The notes: generated by a model from the sequence alone, not told the origin. Shown: positions 8,255-16,707, counted from the stretch's first letter. The stretch is 64,000 nucleotides of DNA from JACVRX01 sp963831385 (GCA_963831385.1 CAWHPW010000014.1:160169-224168), one strand, 5' to 3'. Program-made: numbers and translations.

Positions 8255-9349
8255 TCAGACGTAGCGCTCGAGGATGCTGGACTCGGCGAGTCGGGACAAC
8301 CCTTCTCGCACGCTGCGCGCTCGCGACTCGCCAACGCCCTCGACGGTCTGCAGGTCTTCAACGCTGGCTGCCAAGAGTTTCTGCAGGCCGCCGAAGTGGT
8401 CGACTAGCCGTTCGATCACCGCGCCCGGCAGCCGCGGCACCCGAGCCAACAGGCGGTAGCCACGAGGGCTCACTGCGACGTCGAGCTGCTCCGCACCTGC
8501 GGTGTAGCCAAGCGACCGCGCGATGGCGCCCGGGTCGAGCAGGTCGATCGCGGACAGCGCGTCGAGATCGGCCATCACGCCAGGAACCGTCCTGGCCCGA
8601 CGCCCGGACTGAGCAGGCAGATAGTCGCGCGCGACCAGCTCACGGTCGACGTCGACGCCGGCCACCAGCTCGTCGAGTTGCAGACTCAGCAGCCGGCCGT
8701 CGGTGCCAAGCTCCACGACATAACCCTCGATCTCGCTGGCGATCCGACGGACCATCTCCAGCCGTTGTGCGACCGCCGCTACGTCGCGCACCGTGACCAG
8801 ATCTTCGATTTCCAGTGCGGACAGTGTGCCGGACACCTCGTCCAGCCGGAGTTTGTACCGCTCGAGGGTGGCCAGCGCTTGGTTGGCTCGGGACAGGATC
8901 TGGGCGGTGTCTTCCAGCACGTAGCGGACGTCGTCGATGTAGATGGCCACGATGCGCATGGATTGACTGACCGAGATGACCGACACACCGGTCTGTTTGG
9001 CGACGCGCTCCGCGGTGCGATGGCGGGTGCCGGACTCGGTCGTCGGGATGGCTGGGTCCGGGACGAGTTGGGTCGCCGCACGAAGGATCGTCGTGCATTC
9101 GCGATCCACCACGATCGCGCCATCCATCTTGGCCAGCTCGCGCAGGCCCGTGGCGGAGAACTCGACGTCGAGGACGAAGCCACCAGTGCAGATGGACTCG
9201 ATGGTCTTGTCGTAGCCGAGGACGACCAGTGCGCCGGTGCGCCCGCGAAGGATACGTTCGAGTCCTTCGCGCAGCTCGGTACCTGGTGCGACGGCAGCGA
9301 GGGCCTCGCGCAGCTTGGCCTCGGCGCTGCCCTTTTCGCTTGCTAACAC
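8255..9349 (-). CDS. disA: DNA integrity scanning protein DisA (diadenylate cyclase)
   Basis: 364 aa. DisA is an octamer that synthesises c-di-AMP from two ATP and pauses synthesis on branched DNA. The DAC domain has the DGA motif (76-78, KMDGAIVVD) and GTRHRTAER (107-115). The C-terminal helix-hairpin-helix DNA-binding domain reads LQKLLAASVEDLQTVEGVGE. GTG 9349 is preferred over ATG 9472: homologues begin about 20 residues before the APGTELREGLERILRGRTGA block, and GCGGGGGTCGC lies just upstream. Codon 2 is TTA, rare in such genomes. It lies 58 bp after radA, whose product inhibits DisA in other bacteria, so the pair is probably functionally linked. Confidence 0.95.
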   Translation of the reverse strand: MLASEKGSAEAKLREALAAVAPGTELREGLERILRGRTGALVVLGYDKTIESICTGGFVLDVEFSATGLRELAKMDGAIVVDRECTTILRAATQLVPDPAIPTTESGTRHRTAERVAKQTGVSVISVSQSMRIVAIYIDDVRYVLEDTAQILSRANQALATLERYKLRLDEVSGTLSALEIEDLVTVRDVAAVAQRLEMVRRIASEIEGYVVELGTDGRLLSLQLDELVAGVDVDRELVARDYLPAQSGRRARTVPGVMADLDALSAIDLLDPGAIARSLGYTAGAEQLDVAVSPRGYRLLARVPRLPGAVIERLVDHFGGLQKLLAASVEDLQTVEGVGESRARSVREGLSRLAESSILERYV

Positions 9350-9407
9350 GCGACCCCCGCGGGCGCAGTCGTTGACATTCGGGCGACAGTGTACGGCCCG
9401 TTCAGCA

Positions 9408-10769
9408 CTATGCGAGTACTGCCGCCGGCCGCCGGGCGCCATCGAGGGCGGAGCGGACGTCACCGACTTCAACCGCCCGAATCCCGGCTGGCACGGGCCC
9501 AGGGTCAGGCGGCACCAGCGCCCGGTCGAAGCCCATCCGCTCGGCTTCGGCCAGCCGGCGTTGGGTCCCTGTCACTCTCCGGATCTCGCCGGCCAGGCCA
9601 ACCTCGCCGATAGCGACCAGACCCGGTGGCACCGGCGTATCGCGGGCCCCGCTGGCGAGCGCAATCAGCAGGGCAAGATCTCCGGCCGGCTCGGTGAGCC
9701 GGGCACCGCCGACCGTCGCGGCGTAGACGTCGTGTCCCTGCAGGGCGAGGTCCCCCCGGCGTTCCAGTACGGCCAGCACCATCGCCACACGAGACGTGTC
9801 CAGCCCGCTTGTGGCCCGCCGGGGCGTTGCGAGTGACGACGATGCCACTAGCGCCTGAACCTCGGCGAGCAGCGGTCGGCGGCCCTCCAAGGTCACCGTG
9901 ACACACGTGCCCGGCACCGCGTCGCTGTGCCTGGACAGGAAGAGCCCGGTCGGATCCGTCACCGAGACGATGCCGGTATCGGAGAGGTCGAAGCAGCCCA
10001 CCTCGTCCGACGGGCCGTACCTGTTCTTGACCGTGCGGACCATGCGGAGCCGCGAATGCCGCTCGCCCTCGAACTGGAGCACGACGTCGACCAGGTGCTC
10101 GAGCGCCCGCGGACCGGCTATCGAGCCGTCCTTGGTGACGTGGCCCACCAACACGGTGGCCATGCCGCGTTCCTTCGCGGTGCGAATGAGCGCCGCCGCC
10201 ACCTCGCGGACCTGGGTGACACCGCCCGGCACGCCGTCGGCATCGGATCGGGAGACGGTTTGAACCGAGTCGAGCACGAGCAGTGATGGGCTGACCTGGT
10301 CGATCTGACCCAGCACTGCGGCGAGGTCGGTTTCGGCCGCGAGGTACAGGCTGTCGGAGAGTGCACCCGTGCGTTCGGCCCGCAGCCGCACTTGCGCAGC
10401 GGACTCCTCGCCGGTCACGTAGAGCGCCGTGCCGGCCGTGGAGGCCCAGCGTGCTGCGACCTCGAGTAGCAGTGTCGATTTGCCCACCCCCGGCTCGCCC
10501 GCGAGAAGAACCACCGCGCCCTGGACCAGGCCACCGCCGAGCGCACGGTCGAGCTCGGCCACCCCGGTCGAGCGGGATCGAGCGGCCTCCAGCCCGACCG
10601 CAGCGATCGGCCGGGCCGGCTGAGACACCTGAGCCGGGGCCAGGCCCGAGCGGGACGCGCCGGCCTGGTCGAGTGTTCCCCACGCTTGGCACTCCGCGCA
10701 GCGGCCGACCCATTTGGCGGTGGACCAGCCGCACTCGGCGCACCGGTAGACCTGAGCCAGTTTCGCCAT
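9408..10769 (-). CDS. radA: DNA repair protein RadA
   Basis: 453 aa. RadA is a RecA-like ATPase helping branch migration in recombination. The zinc finger uses Cys10, 13, 24 and 27 (YRCAECGW, GRCAECQAW). Walker A is GEPGVGKST (91-99). The RadA-specific KNRYGPSDE lies at 248-256 and a Lon-protease-like domain forms the C-terminus (SSLATPRRATSGLD, GLAGEIRRVTGTQRRLAEA). ATG 10769 follows GTCCGGAGGC. The 90-bp palindromic element lies 40 bp upstream, between this gene and the Cys-rich gene on the same strand. Order of transcription: Cys-rich gene, radA, disA, mutY. Confidence 0.96.
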   Translation of the reverse strand: MAKLAQVYRCAECGWSTAKWVGRCAECQAWGTLDQAGASRSGLAPAQVSQPARPIAAVGLEAARSRSTGVAELDRALGGGLVQGAVVLLAGEPGVGKSTLLLEVAARWASTAGTALYVTGEESAAQVRLRAERTGALSDSLYLAAETDLAAVLGQIDQVSPSLLVLDSVQTVSRSDADGVPGGVTQVREVAAALIRTAKERGMATVLVGHVTKDGSIAGPRALEHLVDVVLQFEGERHSRLRMVRTVKNRYGPSDEVGCFDLSDTGIVSVTDPTGLFLSRHSDAVPGTCVTVTLEGRRPLLAEVQALVASSSLATPRRATSGLDTSRVAMVLAVLERRGDLALQGHDVYAATVGGARLTEPAGDLALLIALASGARDTPVPPGLVAIGEVGLAGEIRRVTGTQRRLAEAERMGFDRALVPPDPGPVPAGIRAVEVGDVRSALDGARRPAAVLA

Positions 10770-10808
10770 GCCTCCGGACGCTATGGGCCGGCACCGACAA
10801 CCCCCTGG

Positions 10809-10898
10809 GGAATGACCACGTTCACCACCCGAGTGCGTACATCACCACCCTTGTAGGCCTGGTGATGTATAGACAGGCATGGTGAACGTGGTCATTCC
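10809..10898. repeat. 90-bp palindromic element, copy 2
   Basis: Perfect 19-bp outer arms GGAATGACCACGTTCACCA (10809-10827) and TGGTGAACGTGGTCATTCC (10880-10898) enclose perfect 10-bp inner arms TACATCACCA (10838-10847) and TGGTGATGTA (10860-10869). Internal-loop strands are 10 nt on each side and the apical segment is 12 nt. The right end supplies the TGA stop of the Cys-rich gene. It sits between two same-strand genes, so it would be transcribed as a large hairpin in the mRNA. Confidence 0.95.
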
Positions 10899-11671
10899 GG
10901 AGAGCGCGCAGTAGCTGTCGCCGGATGGACCAGCAGCGGCAGCTGGGCGGCGAGGTGGGCGGCGCAGTGTCCGGCGAGCTCGTCATATGCCTTGTCGCCC
11001 ACCAGCGCGCGAAGCTCCGGCTCGCACGAGACGTACACGGGCTCGGCCGCCACATGCGCGCTCGGTGAGCCGGAGCAGAACCAGTCCAGCTCGTGCCCGC
11101 CTGGTCCCCAGGCTCGCCGGTCGTACTCGCCGATCGTGATCTCGAGATACTTTGTGCCATCCGGCCGCTCGGCCCGTCGGTACGAGCGGCGAATGGGTAG
11201 CTGCCAGCACACGTCCGGCTTGGTCTCCAGCGGGTGACGACCGGTTCGTACCGCGTATGCGTGCAGGGCGCAGCCCGCCCCGCCGGCGAAGCCGGGTCGA
11301 TTGAGGAACACGCATGCGCCGTCGACGACCCTGGTCTTGCGTTCGCCCTCGTCGTCCTTGTCGATGACACCGTTGCGCAGGCCCTCGTCTCGCAGTTGCC
11401 AGTCCTGTCGCTTCAGCTTGGTGGCGAAGCGGCGGACCCGTTTCTCGTCGTCACGGTCGGAAAAGTGCGCGCCCTGGGTGCAGCAGCCGTCGTCGGGGCG
11501 GTCCGCGTAGACACCGGGACAGCCTCGGCCGAAGATGCACATCCAGCGCGAAGTGAGCCAGGTCAGGTCGCAGCGAAGGATCTGATCGGCGTCAGCCGGA
11601 TCGGGAAACTCGACCCAAGCTCGGGCGACGTCGAGCGGTGCCTCCACGTCCTGGAGCCTATGCCCCTTCAT
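10892..11671 (-). CDS. Cysteine-rich conserved protein of unknown function
   Basis: 259 aa from ATG 11671; a GTG at 11710 would add 13 residues without a better ribosome site. Many Cys are clustered: CIFGRGCPG, DDGCCTQGAHF, GACVFL, AGCALHAYA, DVCWQLP, FCSGSP, VSCEPE and HCAAH. This suggests bound metal or an Fe-S cluster, reminiscent of CxxxxC-type (YkgJ-like) proteins, but no family is assigned with certainty. The stop codon TGA and last Glu codon come from the end of repeat copy 2. Position upstream of radA-disA-mutY suggests co-transcription; a role in DNA integrity or redox sensing is only conjecture. Confidence 0.7.
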   Translation of the reverse strand: MKGHRLQDVEAPLDVARAWVEFPDPADADQILRCDLTWLTSRWMCIFGRGCPGVYADRPDDGCCTQGAHFSDRDDEKRVRRFATKLKRQDWQLRDEGLRNGVIDKDDEGERKTRVVDGACVFLNRPGFAGGAGCALHAYAVRTGRHPLETKPDVCWQLPIRRSYRRAERPDGTKYLEITIGEYDRRAWGPGGHELDWFCSGSPSAHVAAEPVYVSCEPELRALVGDKAYDELAGHCAAHLAAQLPLLVHPATATARSPE

Positions 11672-11803
11672 GGGTGGGTCATGGTCCAGAGCGCCCTGTG
11701 TCGGGACCACTTCGAGGCCGACGGCGTGTGCTCAGCTCGACATCTGGGCCGATCGACGGACCGTCGGTCTGGGCGGCGACGCCGTGCCCGGCGACAGCAG
11801 CCC

Positions 11804-11809
11804 TACGCT
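11804..11809 (+). promoter_or_regulatory. -10-like hexamer, leaderless pattern
   Basis: TACGCT ends 6 nt before GTG 11816 of the TIM-barrel gene, the spacing expected for a transcript starting on the start codon. Confidence 0.5.
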
Positions 11810-11815
11810 GGGGCG

Positions 11816-12709
11816 GTGACGTCGCCGAGCCGCTACCGGTCGGCCTTGTTGCGTGTCTCCGACTCCCCCGTCGGGCTGTCGACGGCTTCGGTGTACCCCC
11901 AAGGGGTTGCGACCGCGTTCGAAATGGCTCGCGCGCTCGGCTACGACGGGGTCGAGGTCATGGTCTGGACCGATCCGGTCAGTCAGGATGTGGACGAACT
12001 GGCAGCGCTGGCCAGACGGCATCGGATGCCGGTGCTGTCGGTGCATGCACCGTGTCTGCTGATCACCCAACGAGTGTGGTCGCCCGATCCGTGGGAGCGG
12101 CTGAGTCGTTCGGTCGAGGCGGCCCGCAGGCTCGGCGCGCCCGTCGTCGTCGTCCATCCGCCGTTTCGCTGGCAGCGCGACTATGCGCGCGGATTCGTCG
12201 ACGGCGTGGCAGAACTGGAAAAGGAAACCGGCATCGCGATCGCCGTCGAGAACATGTATCCGTGGCGTGCGGCCGGGCGTGAGATCGCGGCTTACGCACC
12301 CGATTGGGACCCGACCGACGAGCCCTATGCCCACAACACCCTCGACCTGTCGCACACCGCCGTCTCGGGCTCGGACGCCATGGCCATGGCCGACGCATTG
12401 GGCGATCGGCTCGCCCACCTCCACTTGGCCGACGGCACCGGCTCGGCACGGGACGAACATCTGGTGCCGGGTCGCGGCAACCAACCGTGTACGGCCTTGC
12501 TCGAGCGCTTGGTCAGACGCGGATGGTCCGGGGCGATCGTGCTGGAGGTCGGCACCCGTCGAGCCCGGACGCCGGAGGAGCGTGAGGCCGATCTCGCGGA
12601 AGGGCTGGCCTTCGCCCGCTTGAACCTCGCGACTGCTGCCGCCGACACCGCCTTCGCGGTCGCCTCTGACGGAACGGCCGAGCAGGTTCTGCGGGGATCC
12701 TCGACGTGA
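11816..12709 (+). CDS. Sugar phosphate isomerase/epimerase-like TIM-barrel protein
   Basis: 297 aa. The fold signature of the xylose-isomerase-like/AP-endonuclease-2 superfamily is clear: GLSTASVYPQGVATAFEMARALGYDGVEVM, then VLSVHAPCL, VVVVHPPF, IAVENMYPW (metal Glu), NTLDLSHTA (Asp/His), LAHLHLADG (His) and a terminal IVLEVG. These residues form the divalent-metal site. The substrate is unknown. GTG 11816 follows a TACGCT at leaderless distance; the long in-frame extension upstream overlaps the divergent Cys-rich gene and is rejected. The stop overlaps the TetR start (GTGA), so the regulator is coupled. Confidence 0.8.
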   Translation: MTSPSRYRSALLRVSDSPVGLSTASVYPQGVATAFEMARALGYDGVEVMVWTDPVSQDVDELAALARRHRMPVLSVHAPCLLITQRVWSPDPWERLSRSVEAARRLGAPVVVVHPPFRWQRDYARGFVDGVAELEKETGIAIAVENMYPWRAAGREIAAYAPDWDPTDEPYAHNTLDLSHTAVSGSDAMAMADALGDRLAHLHLADGTGSARDEHLVPGRGNQPCTALLERLVRRGWSGAIVLEVGTRRARTPEEREADLAEGLAFARLNLATAAADTAFAVASDGTAEQVLRGSST

Positions 12710-13311
12710 GCGTTACCCGGCGCTCTGCTCGGCGCGGTCGAGCTGGGCGACGACCAGGCGGCCCCGACACCCGCGGCGAGATCCTGGCTGCGGCCCGAGT
12801 CGAGTTCTCCGATCGGGCCTTCGACGGCGCTTCCATCCGATCCATCGCCGCCCGCGCCGGGGTCGATCCGGCGCTGGTTCATCACTACTTCGGGACCAAG
12901 GAACAGCTGTTCCTGGCAGCGCTGGACATCCCGTTTGTGCCGTCCGAGGTCGCCGCACAGATCGTGTCGGGTCCGATCGACACCGTCGGGGAACGCGCGG
13001 TTCGTACGTTCCTCCTCACCTGGGGTGACCCGGTCAAGCGGGCGCCGATCCTCGCGTTGTTGCGCTCGGCTATGACCCACGACGTGGCCGCAGCCCTGCT
13101 TCGTCAGTTCGCCACCCGAGTGATGCTCGCCCGGGTCGTCGAGGGTCTGGACATCGCTGATCGAGAGATCCGGGTCGAGGCCGCGGTGTCGCACCTGCTG
13201 GGCATCGCCATCATGCGGTACGTCGTCAAGATCGAACCGATCGCATCAGCGTCGGACGAGGAGCTGGTCGCGCTCGTCGGTCCGGTGATCCAGCGCTACT
13301 TCGAGGACTGA
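12706..13311 (+). CDS. TetR-family transcriptional regulator
   Basis: 201 aa. The N-terminal DNA-binding domain (about 22-68) reads TRGEILAAARVEFSDRAFDGASIRSIAARAGVDPALVHHYFGTKEQLF, the textbook TetR helix-turn-helix ending in HYFGTKE. The C-terminal domain (PVKRAPILALLRSAM, LLRQFATRVML) resembles the ligand-binding domain common in actinobacterial regulators of exporters. The GTG start overlaps the upstream stop by 4 bp. An ABC exporter operon begins 45 bp downstream on the same strand, the likeliest target of repression; the ligand is unknown. Confidence 0.9.
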   Translation: MSVTRRSARRGRAGRRPGGPDTRGEILAAARVEFSDRAFDGASIRSIAARAGVDPALVHHYFGTKEQLFLAALDIPFVPSEVAAQIVSGPIDTVGERAVRTFLLTWGDPVKRAPILALLRSAMTHDVAAALLRQFATRVMLARVVEGLDIADREIRVEAAVSHLLGIAIMRYVVKIEPIASASDEELVALVGPVIQRYFED

Positions 13312-13320
13312 CGGCTGCGC

Positions 13321-13349
13321 TTGACGACGGGGGCACCGAGCGAGATTAT
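13321..13349 (+). promoter_or_regulatory. Putative ABC exporter promoter
   Basis: TTGACG (13321-13326) and GATTAT (13344-13349) are 17 bp apart in an unusually AT-rich patch right after the TetR gene. Transcription would start near the ATG at 13357. The patch is also where the TetR protein might bind, but no convincing palindrome is seen. Confidence 0.35.
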
Positions 13350-13356
13350 TCAACAC

Positions 13357-14109
13357 ATGATGAAATCGCTCGATTCGGCTTCTGACGGTGCACTCGGCCC
13401 GGCGATCGAGGTTCGAAGCCTCCGGGTCGTCCGAGGACCCCGCGTGGTGCTCGACGATTTCAATCTCGCCGTCGACAGGGGGACGCTCACCGGCCTGCTC
13501 GGGCCGTCCGGTTCAGGGAAGTCGACGCTGATGCGGGCGATCGTGGGAGTCCAGCAGATTGCTGCCGGGACGGTGGAGGTGCTCGGAATGCCGGCGGGGT
13601 CCGAACCCGTCCGATCTCGCGTGGGCTACCTCACCCAGGCGCCAAGCGTGTACAAGGATCTGACCGTCCGGCAGAACCTGCGCTATTTCGCGGCGGTGCT
13701 CGGAGCCGATCCGGATGCTGTCCAGCGCGCGATCGACCAGGTCGACCTCGGCTCCCACGCGGAGGACCTGGTCGCCAGGTTGTCCGGTGGCGAACTCTCG
13801 CGGGTCTCCTTGGCGGCGGCTCTGCTCGGTGAACCCGAGGTGCTGGTCCTGGACGAACCGACGGTCGGCCTCGATCCGGTGCTCCGGCGTGACCTATGGA
13901 ACCTCTTCAACGACCTTGCCACGGCTGGTGTGACGTTGTTGGTCTCGAGTCACGTCATGGACGAGGCAGAGCGCTGTGGCCGCCTTCTCCTCCTCCGCGA
14001 TGGTGCACTGCTCGCCGATGACAGCCCGTCCGGGTTGCTGGAGCACACCAGAACACACGACACGGAACAGGCATTCTTGCAGCTCATCGACCAGGAGGCC
14101 GGCAGATGA
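13357..14109 (+). CDS. ABC transporter ATP-binding protein
   Basis: 250 aa from ATG 13357 (ATG 13360 is adjacent; a TTG at 13321 is less likely since it coincides with a -35 candidate). Walker A is GPSGSGKST (about 49-57), the Q-loop is YLTQAPSVYKDLTVRQN, the signature is LSGGELSRVSLAAAL, Walker B is VLVLDEPTVGLDP, and the H-loop is LLVSSHVMDEAERC. This is a DrrA/ABC-2 type exporter ATPase. It pairs with the permease whose start overlaps its stop by 4 bp. With the upstream TetR gene this forms a typical regulated efflux module for an unknown toxic compound. Confidence 0.92.
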   Translation: MMKSLDSASDGALGPAIEVRSLRVVRGPRVVLDDFNLAVDRGTLTGLLGPSGSGKSTLMRAIVGVQQIAAGTVEVLGMPAGSEPVRSRVGYLTQAPSVYKDLTVRQNLRYFAAVLGADPDAVQRAIDQVDLGSHAEDLVARLSGGELSRVSLAAALLGEPEVLVLDEPTVGLDPVLRRDLWNLFNDLATAGVTLLVSSHVMDEAERCGRLLLLRDGALLADDSPSGLLEHTRTHDTEQAFLQLIDQEAGR

Positions 14110-14834
14110 CGCCTCGGATCACCCTCGCGACCGCGGGCCGGGTGCTCGCCCAGCTGCGCCACGACCATCGCACGCTGGCCATGTTGCTCTTCGTGCCCGC
14201 CGTGCTGCTCACGCTGCTGTGGTGGATGTACGAGGGCGGGCCGACCTTCGACCTGATCGGCCCGGCTCTGCTCGCTCTTTTTCCGTTCATCGCGATGTTC
14301 CTGGTCACCTCTGTCGCGACGCTGCGGGAACGCACGTCGGGCACCCTGGAGCGCCTGCTTGCTATGCCGATGGGCAAGCTGGACTTTCTCCTTGGCTACG
14401 CCCTCGCGTTCGGGCTGATGGCGACGTTGCAGGCGTTGATCGCGTCCGGTATCGCTATCGGGTTGCTCGGCCTCGAGGTCGCCGGTCCGACATCGTTGCT
14501 GATCACCGTTGCTGTCCTCGATGCGCTGCTCGGCGTCGCGTTGGGCCTGTTCGTGAGCGCGTTCGCTGCCACGGAGTTCCAGGTGGTCCAGTTCATGCCC
14601 GCCCTGGTACTCCCGCAGATCCTGCTCTGTGGACTGTTCGTCGCACGCGACGAGTTGCCGACGGTGCTGAGCTGGATCTCCGACGTCCTGCCGCTGTCCT
14701 ACGCCGTGGATGCGATGCGCGAGGTCCAGACCAATCTCGACCCCGTAGTCGGGGGGTATGCACTGATCATCGCGGCGTTCGTCGTGGGCTTGCTGGCCCT
14801 CGGCGCTGCGACCCTCCGCCGCCGCACGGCCTGA
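14106..14834 (+). CDS. ABC-2 type transporter permease
   Basis: 242 aa with about six hydrophobic helices: LAMLLFVPAVLLTLLWWM, LLALFPFIAMFLVTSVATL, a helix near LDFLLGYALAFGLMATLQAL, LLITVAVLDALLGVALGLFV, FMPALVLPQILLCGLFV and YALIIAAFVVGLLALG. The ERTSGTLERLLAMPM segment after helix 2 is the conserved ABC-2 cytoplasmic motif contacting the ATPase, and DVLPLSYAVDAMREV precedes the last helix. ATG 14106 overlaps the ATPase stop. Together they form an exporter, probably under the upstream TetR regulator. Confidence 0.92.
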   Translation: MTPRITLATAGRVLAQLRHDHRTLAMLLFVPAVLLTLLWWMYEGGPTFDLIGPALLALFPFIAMFLVTSVATLRERTSGTLERLLAMPMGKLDFLLGYALAFGLMATLQALIASGIAIGLLGLEVAGPTSLLITVAVLDALLGVALGLFVSAFAATEFQVVQFMPALVLPQILLCGLFVARDELPTVLSWISDVLPLSYAVDAMREVQTNLDPVVGGYALIIAAFVVGLLALGAATLRRRTA

Positions 14835-14835
14835 C

Positions 14836-14857
14836 CCCCAGACAACGACTGGGGTTT
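14836..14857 (+). terminator. Hairpin after ABC exporter operon
   Basis: CCCCAG-ACAACGA-CTGGGG followed by TTT, starting one base past the permease stop. The stem is short (6 bp) but GC-rich. Confidence 0.5.
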
Positions 14858-14899
14858 CCCACGTCTCACGGGGTGAACGTCGAGAACTCTCTCCCGTCG
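14847..14899. repeat. Diverged relative of the menG-upstream palindrome
   Basis: GACTGGGGTTTCCCACGTCT (14847-14866) matches the corresponding segment at 63922-63943 apart from a 2-bp deletion, and GAGAACTCTCTCCCGTCG resembles its right arm. The palindrome is largely decayed here. Confidence 0.45.
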
Positions 14900-14974
14900 C
14901 CGGAATGGGTACGGAGGCATGGACGGCGGGTGCCGTAACCTGACGCGGTCGGTCTGGACGAGGGAGGCGGCGGC

Positions 14975-15904
14975 GTGGTCGGGCGCGTGCTGTTGGGATT
15001 GTCACGTAGTGAACGACTGCGCACCGTCGTGGAAAAGGCGCCGATCTCGCGCGGCATTGTCACCAGGTTCATCGCCGGAGACGACACGTCGGACGCTGTC
15101 CGAGTGACCGGCGATCTCGTCGGTGCCGGGCTCAGGGCGACCATCGATCATCTCGGCGAGGACACCCTGGATCGGGATCAGGCCGAGCGGGTCGCTGCGG
15201 CATACATGGACCTGCTCAAGGGCTTACACGACGCCGGCCTCACCGACTCGGCGGAGATATCGGTCAAGCTTTCCGCAGTCGGGCAGGCGCTGCCGGGCGA
15301 CGGCGAGAAGATCGCACTCGACAACACTCGGGAGATCAGCCAGGCGGCCGCCGATGCTGGCACGACGGTGACCCTTGACATGGAGGACCACACCACCACC
15401 GACTCCACGTTGGCGATAGCGGCCGAACTACGGCAGGACTTCCCGTCCACTGGAATCGTGCTGCAGGCATATCTGCACCGGACCGAAGGTGACTGTCGGC
15501 AGCTGTCCACCGCGGGTTCGAGGGTCCGCTTGTGCAAGGGCGCGTACAACGAGCCGGTCGAAGTCGCCTACCAGGACAACGCCGATGTCGACCGCTCCTT
15601 CGTGCGGTGCATGAAGATCCTGCTCGGCGGTCAGGGGTACCCGATGATCGCGACGCACGATCCGCGACTGATCGAGATCGGCGGCTCACTCGCCGCCCGG
15701 TACCGCCGGGAGCAGGGCACCTATGAATACCAGATGCTGTACGGCGTGCGGCCCGACGAGCAGCGACGGCTGGCGCGGGCCGGCGAAACCGTGCGGGTGT
15801 ACGTGCCGTACGGCCACGAATGGTACGGATACATGATGCGGCGGCTGGCGGAGCGTCCGGCCAACGTCATGTTCTTCCTGCGCGCCTTGGCGAGCAAGAA
15901 ATGA
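14975..15904 (+). CDS. Proline dehydrogenase (monofunctional)
   Basis: 309 aa, the size of monofunctional PRODH. It oxidises proline to pyrroline-5-carboxylate with FAD and passes electrons to the quinone pool. Family blocks are visible: SVKLSAVGQAL, TVTLDMEDHTTTDSTL, GIVLQAYLHRTEGDC, RLCKGAYNEP, ATHDPRLIEIGGSLA, EYQMLYGVRPDEQRRL and VRVYVPYGHEWYGYMMRRLAERP, whose paired Arg bind the substrate carboxylate. GTG 14975 follows GAGGGAGGCGG. The stop overlaps the proC start (ATGA). No P5C dehydrogenase is present, so the catabolic product could be returned to proline by the coupled proC. Confidence 0.95.
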   Translation: MVGRVLLGLSRSERLRTVVEKAPISRGIVTRFIAGDDTSDAVRVTGDLVGAGLRATIDHLGEDTLDRDQAERVAAAYMDLLKGLHDAGLTDSAEISVKLSAVGQALPGDGEKIALDNTREISQAAADAGTTVTLDMEDHTTTDSTLAIAAELRQDFPSTGIVLQAYLHRTEGDCRQLSTAGSRVRLCKGAYNEPVEVAYQDNADVDRSFVRCMKILLGGQGYPMIATHDPRLIEIGGSLAARYRREQGTYEYQMLYGVRPDEQRRLARAGETVRVYVPYGHEWYGYMMRRLAERPANVMFFLRALASKK

Positions 15905-16707
15905 CCGTCGCCATCCTCGGGGCCGGAGTCATGGGGGAGACCCTGCTGTCCGGGTTGCTGCGGGCAGGTCGCCGGGCCGAGGACCTGCTGGTGACCGAGC
16001 GCCGACCGGACCGAGCCAAGGAACTGGAGGAGCGGTACGGCGTCGAGGTCGTCGACAATCCGACAGCGGCACGTCGGGCCGAGACACTGGCGCTGGTCGT
16101 CAAGCCGCAGGACATGGGTGCGCTGCTGGCCGAAATCGCCGCTGACGTCCGAGCCGGACAACTGGTCGTCTCGCTGGCTGCCGGTATCACCACGAGCTTC
16201 ATCGAGGCCCGGCTGCCCGACGGCGTCGCGGTCGTCCGCGTGATGCCGAACACGCCGGCTCTCGTCGACGAAGGGATGGCTGCGGTGTCACCCGGCTCCC
16301 GATGCGACGAGGGCCACCTGCACGAGGCAGAACAGCTGCTGCAGGCCACGGGCAAGGTCGTCCGGGTCCCGGAGAAACAACAGGACGCGGTGACCGCGAT
16401 CTCGGGCACCGGACCTGCCTACGTGTTCTACGTCGTCGAGGCGATGATCGAGGCCGGGGTGCACCTCGGCCTTCCTCGGGCGACGGCGACCGAGCTCGTG
16501 GTGCAGACAGTCGTCGGTTCGGCCAAGCTGCTGCGTGAGACGGGTGAGCACCCGACCGTGTTGCGTGAGCGGGTGACCTCCCCGGCCGGCACCACGGCCG
16601 CCGCCATCCGACTGCTCGAGGAGGGGAAGGTCCGCGCGGACTTCCTGGCGGCGATCGAGGCTGCCCGCGACCGGTCGCGAGCGCTCGCCGCGTCCGCCGA
16701 CGAGTGA
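15901..16707 (+). CDS. proC: Pyrroline-5-carboxylate reductase
   Basis: 268 aa, full length. It reduces P5C to proline with NAD(P)H in the cytoplasm. The Rossmann motif AILGAGVMGETLLSGLL is at residues 4-20. VVRVMPNTPALVDEGMAAV and the C-terminal block ISGTGPAYVFYVVEAMIEAGVHLGLPRATATELVVQTVVGSAKLL with VTSPAGTTAAAIRLLEE are the family signature. ATG 15901 overlaps the proline dehydrogenase stop by 4 bp, so the proline-degrading and proline-making enzymes are translated together. The following HTH-bS22-epimerase-acyltransferase-HAD order matches the neighbourhood of proC in mycobacteria. Confidence 0.96.
   Translation: MTVAILGAGVMGETLLSGLLRAGRRAEDLLVTERRPDRAKELEERYGVEVVDNPTAARRAETLALVVKPQDMGALLAEIAADVRAGQLVVSLAAGITTSFIEARLPDGVAVVRVMPNTPALVDEGMAAVSPGSRCDEGHLHEAEQLLQATGKVVRVPEKQQDAVTAISGTGPAYVFYVVEAMIEAGVHLGLPRATATELVVQTVVGSAKLLRETGEHPTVLRERVTSPAGTTAAAIRLLEEGKVRADFLAAIEAARDRSRALAASADE

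Noticed and set aside
11234..11815. Long N-terminal extension of the TIM-barrel ORF
   Set aside because: It is read antisense through the Cys-rich gene, has no family similarity, and the GTG at 11816 has a -10 hexamer at leaderless distance.
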